Source: Zanthoxylum bungeanum
Lineage: Eukaryota; Streptophyta; Magnoliopsida; Sapindales; Rutaceae
Length of the DNA: 64,000 nt
Assembly (NCBI GenBank): GCA_019454045.1
Contig: SKCR01025323.1
Location: 1 to 64,000, forward strand
Reading direction: 5' to 3'
A program made the translations under genes and the position numbers. Below, piece after piece: positions 45,692 to 56,020 of the stretch; within the stretch, counting starts at the first letter, position 1, and every line of letters starts with the position of its first letter. The notes beneath the pieces are model-generated. The model made no database searches. It was not told the DNA's origin and saw nothing but the letters and a program-made list of their open reading frames with translations.

Positions 45692-47272
45692 AACTGTTAT
45701 CGCTTGGATCTCTTCATCTGGAAATTCAAACTTATACTGATCCCCCTCAACAGGTTGCATTGCTAGAAACTCTGCTACTGCTCGCCCTTTGATCACTTTG
45801 GAGGTGAGATACTCAATGTCAAACTCTGTCAGCAATACCAACCATCTGCCCAATTTTCCCACTAGTGAAGGCACCGAATGAAGATACTTCAGAGGATTCT
45901 CCTTTGCCACTACCTGGATCTTGTATGACTGGAAGTAATGTCGCAACTTTCTGGAAGCCCATACCACTGCAAGACAGATCTTCTCAACCTCCTGATATCG
46001 AGCCTCATACGGGAGCATCTTCTTACTCAGATAGTAAACGGCATGTTCTACCCCTGTCTCATCTGCCTGTACCATCATTGCCCCCAGTGCTTCTGATTCT
46101 ATAGCCAAATACAGTATCAAAGGTCTGCCCGGTCTCGGAGGTTTCAATACATGTGGCTTTACCAAGTACTCTCTGATTCTGTCGAAGGCTGTCTGACACT
46201 GTTCATTCCATCTCACTGGCTGATCTTTTCTCAACAGTTTGAAGATAGGCTCACATACCGATGTCAACTTGGCAATGAACCGACTAATGTACTGAATCTT
46301 GCCCAAGAATGCTCTGACTTCTTTTTCTGTCTTCGGTGCAGGCATTTCTGTGATTGCCTTGATCTTTTCGGAGTCTACCTCTATTCCGCCCATTCCCACT
46401 GTATGACCAAGCAATTTCCCTGATGTCACCCCAAACACATATTTCTTAGGGTTTAGCCGCAAGTTGTATCTGTCAACTCTCTGAAGAAACCTTTCCAGTG
46501 CTTCAATATGCCCAACCCTTGTCTCTGATTTCACCATCATGTCATCTACATACACCTCAATTTCTTTGTGCATCAAGTCATGGAAAAGTGTAGTGGCCAT
46601 CCGCTGATAAGTAGCTCCCGCATTCTTAAGCCCAAACGGTATTACCTTGTAACAATAAGTACCCCACTCGGTAACAAATGTTGTCTTGTGTTTATCTTCC
46701 TCAGCCATGAGAACCTGATTGTAACCTGAAAACCCATATGCAAATGAATACATAGCGGATAAAGCCGCGCTATCAACCAGAACATCTATATGCGGCAAAG
46801 GAAAATCATCTTTCGGACAAGCCTTGTTGAGATCTCTGTAGTCTACACACATTCTGACCTTCCCATCTTTCTTCGGCACCGGTACTATATTAGCCAACCA
46901 CTCAGGATATTTTACTACTTCCAATAACCCCACATCTACCTGTTTCTTAACTTCTTCTCTGACTTTCTCAGCCCATTCTGGTCTCATCCGTCAGAGTTTC
47001 TGTTTTACTGGCCTCATATTCGGATAAGTTGGTATTGTGTGCTGGGCAATATTTCTGTCTTCCCCAGGCATATCCTCATAGGACCAAGCAAATACTTTGG
47101 CATATCTGACCAACACTTCTTCTAGTTTCTCCCTCTCTTCGGAGGTTACTTCACTTGCAATCAGAATTTCCTTGGGGTTCTCAAGTGTACCCAAGTTAAA
47201 TGCAATAGTTCTGGCTGAACTGATGTCAAATATGCTTGATTCGTGTGGTGTGAATGGAAATGACTCAGACAA
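45689..47272 (-). pseudogene. Tat-C reverse transcriptase and RNase H
   Basis: In the same frame as the following RNase H/integrase. Upstream part 46991-47272 (SSARTIAFNLGT, YAKVFAWSYEDMPG), then an in-frame TGA at 46991-46993, then 432 codons with VRMCVDYRDLNKACPKD, IEVYVDDMMVKS (catalytic YVDD), LGHTVGMGGIEVD and the RNase H text (TAFDRIREYL, RYQEVEKICLAVVWA). Both stops (TGA for CGA, TAG for CAG) are single C-to-T changes, the type expected from methylated plant repeats. Apart from them the frame is open from 47272 to 44396. Confidence 0.9.
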
Positions 47273-47274
47273 GT

Positions 47275-47728
47275 AAGCAAAAGAATGTCTTTATTATTGG
47301 ATAATGCGGAAGTACATTCAAACAAATCAGGAAGGTAAATGTCTTCATCATCTATAGACACTTCTTCCTCTGCAATCAGATCTTCCTCAGGCTTTTCGTC
47401 CTCTCCCAGAGTCTGGTTCTCCAACTTCATCAGTTCTTCCTCCCAATTCTCTTCTTCTTTCCACAATTTCTTCAACTAACTATCTTCTCTTACCCAACAT
47501 ATCCTGGAAGATCTCGAACCCAGGTACCAAATTCCATTAACTTCCACAGGCTCAGGCTCCCTTGATATCCTGAAGCTTTCACAAAACATTCCATCAGTTT
47601 CAGGCCCTTTTTCTTGACCTTTGGCTTTTCTTCATCAGACTTGTACCCCAAACCCTTCCGAGTAGTCTGTCCTCTGAAATCTGGCAATTTTGAACCTTTA
47701 CCGGTTCAAACTCATTTTCTCCATAATC
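47275..47728 (-). pseudogene. Tat-C linker between protease and RT
   Basis: Two short frames (RGQTTRKGLGYKSDEE... at 47490-47687 and an acidic stretch, EEDLIAEEEVSIDDEDIYLPDLF, at 47290-47475) link protease and RT. KGLGY could be a remnant of a G-patch-like motif found in this place in some Ty3/gypsy elements. At least two frame changes. Confidence 0.55.
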
Positions 47729-48337
47729 CTACCTAGCCACCCTAGGATCCACCCACTCCTCAAAAGTAGCTGACACCTGAAACCTCGTGAAAGGTTGTAT
47801 CTCCAAGGCAGCCATGACATTATCTAACTCAGCCCGGATGGTGACAACTTCTCCCTCATACGGGAACTTGATCATCTGATGCAAAGTGGAAGGCACGCCC
47901 CCAAGTTTGTGAAACCAAGGCCTTCCCAACAATAAGGCGAAAGTAGCCGGGATGTCCAGTACTGTGAACTCGACCTCATCTTCAATCGGTCCTACCTTGA
48001 CCATAGCCACAAAGGTACCCTCAACTCCCCTTTTACTGTCATCATAAGCCTTAATAGTCATACTAGAGGGGTCCAAGTCTGTTGCTTTCATACCCAATCT
48101 CGCCAGAATTTTCAGCGGGCACACATTGATGGACGAACCGTCATCCACCATTACACATGAAGTTCGCTTGCCCCTCACCTCGGCCCTGATAAATAGAGGC
48201 CTGTTATGATTTCTTCCCTCCGCCGGGAGTTCATCCTCAGAAAAAGATATCTGCAAAGCTTCTTTCTGAGCCGACCCAACAAACATTGCAGGGTTGGCGT
48301 CTTCTGGTACCACAATCTTGCTCAAGGCCTCAACCAT
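47729..48337 (-). CDS. Tat-C protease region, 202 codons
   Basis: An open frame with the aspartic protease site CVMVDDGSSINVCPL and the downstream ALLLGRPWFHKLG motif. As in Tat-A, the third active-site position varies (D-D-G). It overlaps the end of the gag frame by 16 bases in another frame, so gag and protease are separated here by a shift. The role is to cut the gag-pol polyprotein. Confidence 0.82.
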   Translation of the reverse strand: MVEALSKIVVPEDANPAMFVGSAQKEALQISFSEDELPAEGRNHNRPLFIRAEVRGKRTSCVMVDDGSSINVCPLKILARLGMKATDLDPSSMTIKAYDDSKRGVEGTFVAMVKVGPIEDEVEFTVLDIPATFALLLGRPWFHKLGGVPSTLHQMIKFPYEGEVVTIRAELDNVMAALEIQPFTRFQVSATFEEWVDPRVAR

Positions 48338-49918
48338 AGCCTGCCTATGCTCCCGAGATGCACATAACAGTTCCCAATATCACTCACTTGTGCTCTAGTC
48401 TTCCTCAATTGCCTCAGCACTATATCCCCCTCAGTATTTTCTGCAGTCTCAACCACTTCTCTACCATCTGTCAAGACTTCCTTACCCTTTTCCGCTATAT
48501 CATTATAGAAACGACCACTGCGCGTCATTCCCCTTACTTCTTCCTCATCACTGCTAGAGAAATCAAGCCAAAAGTTTTTCCCCTGCTCAAACTCATCTTC
48601 ACTAGTACTATCCCAGATTCCCAGGCAAAAGGCTTGAGGGTGAAAGAATTTCAGGACAAGGTCTTCTGGGAGGCCAGAATTGATCATATAGGATGGTGGT
48701 GGTACGGCACGGTAGTTGGGTAAGGGGTTTCTGTGTGTGTCAGGCTGTTCTGTTTCTAGGTCAGGTATTTTCTTAGAGTCTATCAGGTCTTGGATTTCAT
48801 GGCGGAGTCGGGCGCAGTTGTCGGTGTCATGGCCATTTTGTTGGTGAAAGTGACAGTAAAGGCTTAGGTTATAATGTGATGGTAGGGGATTGGGTAATGG
48901 TTTGGCTTCCAATGGTTTTAAGAGCCCTTGCCTCTTCAATTTCTCTAGCACCTTGGACAGGGGCCTTCCCAAGTTGGAAAACTGCCGGTTCCGGATAGCG
49001 GCAATCTCAGCAGAAACGAGTTTTGCTCCCGATGTTCCCCCAATGGGCCTCCTGTTCAGACCATAGAATTTTATGTTTTCCGCCTCTTCGTCTTCAATGT
49101 CCATGACAGTCTCCCTCAACTGCCGAAAGTCTGTAATCATGGAGGTCATCCTCCTCAACTTGCTGTAAATGGAGGGCCTGGTGCCCTTGATAATCATTTT
49201 AATCTGGTCCTTCTCCGAGGGCCTAGTCTGCATCTTCAATAACTGACCTCTCCACCGGTCCACATACTCCTTAAAACTCTCCTCCGCTTTCTGCTTAACA
49301 TTCTCCAGATCACGGAGTGACAGATCGATCTCTAGGTCAGTGACATACTGCTTCAGGAAAGCGTCGGCCAACTCCCTCCAATCTTCCTTCACTTTCTTCT
49401 CCAAACTGTGGTACCATACCACGGGAGCTCCTTCAAGCGACATTCCAAAATTTTCTGCACTTGGCGCTGAGATAAGCCAACTGAACTCATGACTGATAAA
49501 ACTGTCGGAGATGCACCCTTGGATCCCCATTCCCGTTAAACTTAGCCATATCAGGCATCTTGAACTGTGCCGGCAACTGTTCCTCGAAAGTCAGTGTGTC
49601 ATAATCCAGCAAATCCTCATTCTTACCCCTCATCTTGCGGGTAACCGACTCAACCTGATCCCGAAGTTTCTGTTACTCTGCCTGAGACCCAGATACTCTA
49701 TCTGCTGCATACTCTGCCATATCATCATCAAAAGTGGGGATATCATCCCCCAACCCATTCAGAGGCTCCTCACGCCTCACATTCTCAGAAATTCCCCCAG
49801 CACGGGGCACAGCCATACCAGCCACATCAGTAGTCAAAGCTTGCAACTGTTCAGTGACCTTGGCGAGACTGTTCTCTAACTGATCCATTCGGGATACCTC
49901 ATTACCAGATTCACTCAT
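48322..49918 (-). pseudogene. Tat-C gag
   Basis: The likely start is ATG 49918 (MSESGNEVSRMDQLENSL), matching the start in Tat-B. A TAA at 49673-49675 ends the first frame, where Tat-B has a leucine codon. A frame change near 49500 leads into 48322-49530, with WYHSLEKKVKEDW, FKEYVDRWRGQLLKMQ, IYSKLRRMTSM and the zinc-knuckle-like CHFHQQNGHDTDNC, followed by an acidic tail. It forms the particle shell. Conservation with Tat-B gag is high across this region. Confidence 0.85.
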
Positions 49919-50097
49919 GACTGTTACTGTTCTTTTAATGAGCCTTGTCCCTTCTCTAACCCAAACGGTATCTATGATGTCTTTTTGAGACATTTTCGAG
50001 ACATAGAGGGTGTTAACATGATAATGTATGCATGAGGTGCATGAGATGCAGGTAACATATATAACATACTAAATTAAAATTAAAATTTTCAAACAAA

Positions 50098-50560
50098 TCG
50101 GACTGTTATCATTTTAGAAGCTTTCGGGCTAATTTTTATAGGAGTGAACTCATCCCAGTTTAAATGGCCCAACGAGTCCACATCTCATGACAAAGTGCCC
50201 GACTAAATCCAAATGGTAACGTTCCGAACACAAGCACAAAGTGGCCCATCAACACTTAGAAGCCTTTGGCCCAACCGTCATAAAATACGTTCTTGTCCCA
50301 GTTTAAATGGCCCAACAAGCCCATATCTCATGACAAGTGGTCCAAATGGATCCAAACGACGATGTTCTCACACACAAGCATAAAAGATAATGCAAACATA
50401 AAGTAATAATTTCTACGGAATGACCCATCAACATTTCAGAAGCTTTGGGTCCAATGGTCATAAGGTACGAACTCGCCCAGTTTAAATGGCCCAGCAAGTC
50501 CGCATTTCTGACAATGGTCCAACTACATCCAAATGAGGATGGTCCATTAGCACATACTCA
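50098..50560. repeat. Leader tandem repeats of Tat-C
   Basis: Three diverged units of about 150 bp with CCCAGTTTAAATGGCCCA and AGAAGC.TT.GG. Equivalent to 19310-19800 in Tat-B. Confidence 0.75.
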
Positions 50561-50589
50561 AGGAAATAATTGTTACTTTAACCATGCAA

Positions 50590-50745
50590 ACCCGATCTAT
50601 GGGTGGGTTCGTAGGAGTATAGACAAAGGCTCTCACCGGCGAAGGATGGCCCATAACTAGGTCTCCCCACTCAAGGGTTCGAGCGACCAAGTGAGCGCAC
50701 CCTTTTTTATACACTAAGGTACGTGCCAATGAGCTATGGTGTGTG
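50590..50745 (-). mobile_element. SINE-like segment in the Tat-C leader
   Basis: Minus-strand A box TAGCTCATTGG (50726-50736) and B-box-like GGTCGCTCGAACCC (50675-50688). Orthologous in position to 19816-19960 in Tat-B. No TSD or tail remains. Confidence 0.45.
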
Positions 50746-51080
50746 ATGGACTGTCAAATGGATTTCCCGTTGTAGATTCCCAGAGGGAAGGTGGAGCGAG
50801 GCTCACTTAAATACCCAAGCCTCTTAGGCTCTTATCACTTGTTGTCAGGAATAAACAACGAGTCCTCCAAATTAGTCCATCACAATAGGCTACGGGTAGA
50901 TGGCCATATAGGTGTCTTCACAGCTTTTCCTTCTAGAAAGGTAGTGAATGAAGGAAGACACCCAACCATTACCTAGCCTTAAAATGCCTTTGATTAAACC
51001 CCCATTTTATCCACTATAGACACGGTCAATTAAAACATAAATCCAAACATTACAAGACAATATTCGGGGCCGATTCTCTA

Positions 51081-51098
51081 TCCCCAGTGGAGTCGCCA
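51081..51098 (-). promoter_or_regulatory. Tat-C primer binding site
   Basis: Minus-strand TGGCGACTCCACTGGGGA, three bases from the 5' LTR edge, identical to Tat-B. Confidence 0.75.
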
Positions 51099-51101
51099 GA
51101 C

Positions 51102-54100
51102 TGTGGGACACAGGAATCTGGATGACGCATGCTGTCCCGGGCTCGTGGCCCGGTCGGGAGTACGAAGTAGCCACGGGGGACTAAACCGGAGAATAATGGA
51201 GTCGCCACCCGGTGTGAACCGGGAAAATGAGATTTAAGGCCGCACTCACCCCTCGCAAGGGAAGACCTCAAACCGTTGGGTTCGGAATGGTCCCTTACTC
51301 ATGCCACTTGTAATGAAAGGATTTATGTAATAATTTAATCAGGCTTAAGTAGCACTTATTTCCAAGAGTATCATGCTTCTAAATTCACATGTACAAATAA
51401 AACTTACACATATATTTCACATCTAAGATTGCATGCTTGGAAGTACATCAAAGGAGCGACAAACATACAACTTCATTGGCATATTATATTCAAGAAAACA
51501 CAAGCACACATACTAACCACACAAGCATACATGTGAGCACCTTCTCAAGTGGTACGTGGAATTGTATCCCAAGTACAGACCGTACTACCGTCCATTCGGA
51601 ATCGGCTACGGAATTTATGTCTGGGTTTCCATCCGATATACCACAAGAAATAATACTCAAATGTTATCATGACATAGGTATATGAATTGTGATACATTAA
51701 ACACATTGTATTCATACATGTGGGGATAGCTACTAGGAAAACTATGTATGAAATCTGATGAAAAGGACTCAGTTCAGTGGGTGCGTGTTCGCGTAGCATT
51801 TGAAAACGCGTTCGAACGGTAAACAGAAGGTTCGCATTCGTGTAGCGTTCGAGAACACATTCGAACGGTAAACAGAAGGTTCGCGTTCATGTAGTGTTCG
51901 AGAACGCATTCGAACGGAACCAGACCTGATACATGATGAGACTAAGAAAGTACATGTGCATTCGCGTAGCGTTCGAGAACGCGTTCGAACGGTAAACAGA
52001 AGGTTTGCGTTCGTATAGCGTTCGATAACGCGTTCGAACAGAACCAGACCTGATGCATGATGAGACTAAGAAAGTGCGTGTGTGTTTGCGTAGCGTTCGA
52101 GAACGCGTTCGAACGATAAACAGAAGGTTCACGTTCGTGTAGCGTTCGAGAACGCGTTCGAACGGAACCAGACCTGATGCATGCAACACAAAGGATAAAG
52201 ACAACAATGTCAAGCTCAGTATGTCCGATTAAACGTATCTTGCATTCAACCGAACACACATCAACCGGCGCGCCAAAGTATCGTGGTAAAGGGCTTTAAC
52301 CCCTCCCCATAGGGGATCTTTCATTGCACTTACTAAGCCCATGCGCTCGATTGAATCACGCATACAAAGAATTAAAAGCAATAATATCAAACTTAGTATG
52401 CCCGATTGAACGTATCTTGCATTCAACCGAACACACATCAACCGGAGCGGCAAAGCATCGTGGTAAATGGCTTTAACCCCTCCCCGTAGGGGATCTTTCA
52501 TTCCACTTACTAAGCCCATGCGCCCGATTGAATCATGCATACAAAGAATTAAAAGCAATAATATCAAACGTAGTATGCCCGATTGAACATGTCTTGCATT
52601 CAACCGAACACACATCAACCGGCATGGCAAAACATCGTGGTAAAGGGCTTTATCCCCTCCCCATAGGGGATCTTTCATTCCACTTACTAAGCCCATGAGC
52701 TCGATTGAATCATACGTAAATAAGCAACATGCAGAATTCAAGTGACGAACAATAAATAAATAAATCAAAGCAACATGAAACAAAAGAAGGTGCCGTTTAC
52801 TCAAGCGGTACGTGGAGTTGTGTCCCAAGTACAGACCGCACTACCGTCCATTCGGATTCGGCTACAGAATTTACGTATGGGTTTCCATCCTATATACCAC
52901 AAGAGACGACACTCTTTCATTCATCCAATACCCACAACACGCATCATACACACACAAGATTCAACAAATAATTAAAATACAGTCAAAATAAATAACAAAA
53001 ATCGAATAAAGATGAATGTGGAAAGTACCCTCAGGTCTAACCTTTTAAGTCGTCTTCGGACTTGCGTTTCGCGGAGATCGGAAGGGGTAAAAGCTCCTTA
53101 TCCTTCCGGTTCACTGGTTCAGCGTCTTAGCTCACTGTTTTGCTGCTTTGCTCGCCGTCTGGTCTCCGTTTTACTGCTGTTCGGTCTCCGTTCTGCTGCT
53201 GTTCGGTCTTTGCTTTGCTACTCACTGTTCATGTCACCTGTTTTGACGTTTCAACGAACTGTTTCGAGTGTTTTTCGTGGTTTTTTAGTGTAGTTTGGTG
53301 TGGTTATTTCAAGGGTTATAAGTGCAGTTTATGTTACTGTTTTGAGGGATTTTATGGACTGTTTTGGGAGTGGTTTGGGCTGCTATCCAGGCGTGTTTCA
53401 AGGTCTGTTTGGGGTGTCTTTGGGCTGCTATTTGGAGGTATATTTTCGGTGATGGAGGGCTGCTGTATGGGGAGATTTTCGGTTATGGAGTGGAGGAGAT
53501 GAAGGGAATTGTTTATGTTCTTCTTGTTGTTATTGCCGTGAGTGGCTAAGGCTCTTTGTGTTGTGATTTTTGTGTGAGTTATCTGTATGAGCTAGAGGAT
53601 GCATGTCTTGGTTAGGGGTTGTTTATATAGAGAATGGCTAGGGCTCTACCTTATCTCACAAGGAAGGGATTTTGGCATTAAAGAGAGATATGATTTGGTG
53701 TTAGACAAGGAAAGCAAGGGATTTGATGGGGGACAAAATTTGGCTAGAATAGGAAGTCAATATCTTTAATTTGTTATGATTGATTTTAATTAGGCATGAC
53801 ATCTTTTTAATTTAGTATGTGATTTGTTTAGTTAGGAAGTTAATATATTTGATTTATCTTTATTAGGTATGATTATATTTTATGTTTTATTTAATTGGTA
53901 AATGGTTTAAATATTTTATTTAATATTTAATGTTTAATTTAATTAAATTGGGATGTGTTTTATGGGCTCTGGGGGGCTAATTGGGCTGGGGTGCGAGGCT
54001 AGCAGCAAAACCAGAAATACCGACTCCGTTCGAACGCCCATTCGAACGCTACACGAACATCCGCAATCTACCTGACGTTCGAATGAAGTAACGAACGCAG

Positions 54101-54260
54101 CACTAACGAAGACAATGAACTTGTGAAATGAACTTGATGACGTACTTATTCGGAATTTCCCCTCCCGACCTCCGTTTCCCGCAATATCCTTAGCTAAAAA
54201 GGTAGTGCCTCCTACTGAGACTTATCATCGGGTTTCACATGCGAAAATGCGATGCCTACA
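51102..54260 (-). repeat. Tat-C 5' LTR
   Basis: 3159 bp, close to 39974-43067 with scattered substitutions and short indels (for example an extra palindrome unit near 51850 and a 20-30 bp difference near 53400). TATA (minus) at 53623-53630. Confidence 0.92.
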
Positions 54261-54265
54261 ATTAC

Positions 54266-55341
54266 ATAAAGTGAAATTGGTATTTTAATTTGATTAAAAA
54301 AATTTGAAAGGACAATAATGCCCTTATACTCCAATTTCACGCCACTTTAGGAAATAAGTTAAAAAATTATTTTGATCATCTTCATTATTCCAAGCTACTG
54401 CCATGAGCCTCTCATGAAAATGGGTTTTTTCATTTTGAATGAAGAATCAAGCCAAATGTGAAGAAAAACAAGAAATAAAGCTTAGGAAAAAGAAGAATTA
54501 AGGTAATTCTTTATACTCTTGAACTTGAAAACTTTGTTTATTGTTCTTGTGATTCATAGAATAGATCTATGGTTTTTCTTTACTTGCTAAATTTGGGGCT
54601 TTTGGTTGTGGTGGTTGAATTGGAAGTGGTAGGGCATGTGTGAAGTAGATTTGGAAGTAATTAGTGTAATTAGTTTCCAAATTTTATCAATTGTTGATGG
54701 TTTCTATTCTAGAGTTGTTGATCCACTCTAAATAGCCTAGAATTGTTTTAGAGTTGTTCATATGTGGTGGGACTTATTTGGTGTTGGATTAATTAGATTA
54801 ATCTTGGTGAAAATTGGAATTAAAGTATGAATTTTGATGAATTTCGGTATGCAGATCAGATCTGCCTAAACTAGATATTATGGGATGTTTTTGATGTCCT
54901 ACGAATGTTTTGGATGTGTTTTGGGAATTGGCACAATTGCTGGAAAGTGTTTCCGACTTGAAATAAGCAAAAATGGCCAAAAACGGTATTACCGGGTGGA
55001 TGACGGCTATCCAAACCATGAGTCCGTCACTGTTTGGGCAGCCTATGAACTGCCCCAACACTATTGGAGTTGACCTAGGCATTTTCCATAAGTTTCGGGT
55101 AGTCGGTTCAGTCAAAAACGCGTTTTAGGTAATTTTACGGAAAAACAGTTTTCGTGAAAGTTTCGCGAGTTTTCTCATTATTTATGTTAATATATGATAT
55201 TAAATAAATAGGTTTAGGTGAAATATGAATAAATTATTCATATTAGATATTGAATAATTTATTCGGTATTTTGAAAAAATTTTAAAATACGATTTCGCTC
55301 GACCAGCGCTTCCGCTGCGCCCATCGCCCAAAACCCCAACA
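54266..55341 (+). repeat. LARD-2 5' LTR, right part
   Basis: Continues the LTR after Tat-C, from ATAAAGTGAAATTGG to CCCCAACA at 55341, and matches 61042-62133. The 3' LTR has an insertion of about 17 bp near 61777-61793 that is absent here. Confidence 0.93.
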
Positions 55342-55345
55342 AAAA

Positions 55346-55357
55346 TGGTATTAGAGC
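55346..55357 (+). promoter_or_regulatory. LARD-2 primer binding site
   Basis: TGGTATTAGAGC lies four bases after the LTR. It differs by one base (T for C) from TGGTATCAGAGC, the common initiator-methionine tRNA site of plant Copia elements, so the partner supplying proteins is probably a Copia element. Confidence 0.8.
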
Positions 55358-55697
55358 GGGTCTGATGTTTCATCCATTACATTATTCATGCTTGATATAT
55401 GATATATAATCCATTTTTAATGTTCGCAGATGCTTGTAATCTATATATGTTTCTTTACATTTCGGTTTTACGTTAACGAAAAATATAACGGAAATTTAAT
55501 AGTTAAATTGTGTTATATTTTCTAAAGTAGAATTGAAATGTTTAGAAAATGATTTAGATTAAAATTCTGCATTGGATGTAGAGTATAGCTTCCGTAGGAA
55601 AATCCCCATTTTTAAATATGGCTGTAAAGTAACCTGTATTGGATACATGTTTCTTGATCCGCCTTGTCAGTACATATGCAAATGATTTCCTGATGCT

Positions 55698-56020
55698 ATA
55701 GCTGTATCGTGACAAAGCTGTGTAGTTATGGTTGATGGTAGTTCATTTGCGCCGATAGAACTTATATGATAAGAGACAAATTCAAGTGATAGTGGAAATC
55801 CTGAACGTGCCAAAGCTGTCAGGACTACATCAGTAGCTTGAGTTTTTCATTGGCAAATGAAGCCTTGATACGCCTCTCTGTGAACGTGCCAAAGCTGTCA
55901 CAGTGAGAAACGGTCAGGACCAAAACCATGAGTCATTGGTGAGTGATTGACAATGAGTTGTCTACCTAATGAATATACGTAGGCGAGATCGTGCCAAAGC
56001 TGTGAGTCGAAATATATTCA
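55698..56020 (+). ncRNA. Array of four hairpins with a conserved loop in the LARD-2 leader
   Basis: The loop CGTG(C/A)CAAAGCT occurs four times. Hairpin 1: arms 55698-55707 and 55720-55729 (ATAGCTGTAT with GTGTAGTTAT; ten pairs counting G-U). Hairpin 2: TCCTGA 55799-55804 with TCAGGA 55819-55824. Hairpin 3: CTCTCTGTGA 55874-55883 with TCACAGTGAG 55898-55907 (nine of ten). Copy 4: loop word at 55990-56001 inside a larger hairpin, TGAATATA 55970-55977 with TATATTCA 56013-56020. The stems differ from one another while the loop is kept, which suggests selection on RNA structure. The site, about 350 nt after the primer site, is where packaging or dimerisation signals lie in retroelements. Function is inferred. 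Confidence 0.6.

Larger units (their letters stand above)
39974..54260 (-). mobile_element. Tat-C: nearly complete Tat-lineage element nested in LARD-2
   Basis: A 14.3 kb element with perfect 5 bp TSD ATTAC (39969-39973 and 54261-54265); the uninterrupted target can be read in the other LARD-2 LTR (GATTGGATTACATAAAG). LTRs are 3094 and 3159 bp. Along its RNA: 5' LTR (right), primer site, SINE-like segment and leader repeats, gag, protease, RT, RNase H, second RNase H, integrase, 124 bp tandem repeats, 3' LTR. It is the same family as Tat-B (matching LTR ends, primer site, leader and gag). Few lesions break it, so close relatives could be active. Confidence 0.95.

Noticed and set aside
52229..52828. 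199-codon minus-strand open frame
   Set aside because: It is a translation of the three tandem units in the Tat-C 5' LTR. In the other LTR it is broken into pieces, as expected for non-coding repeats.
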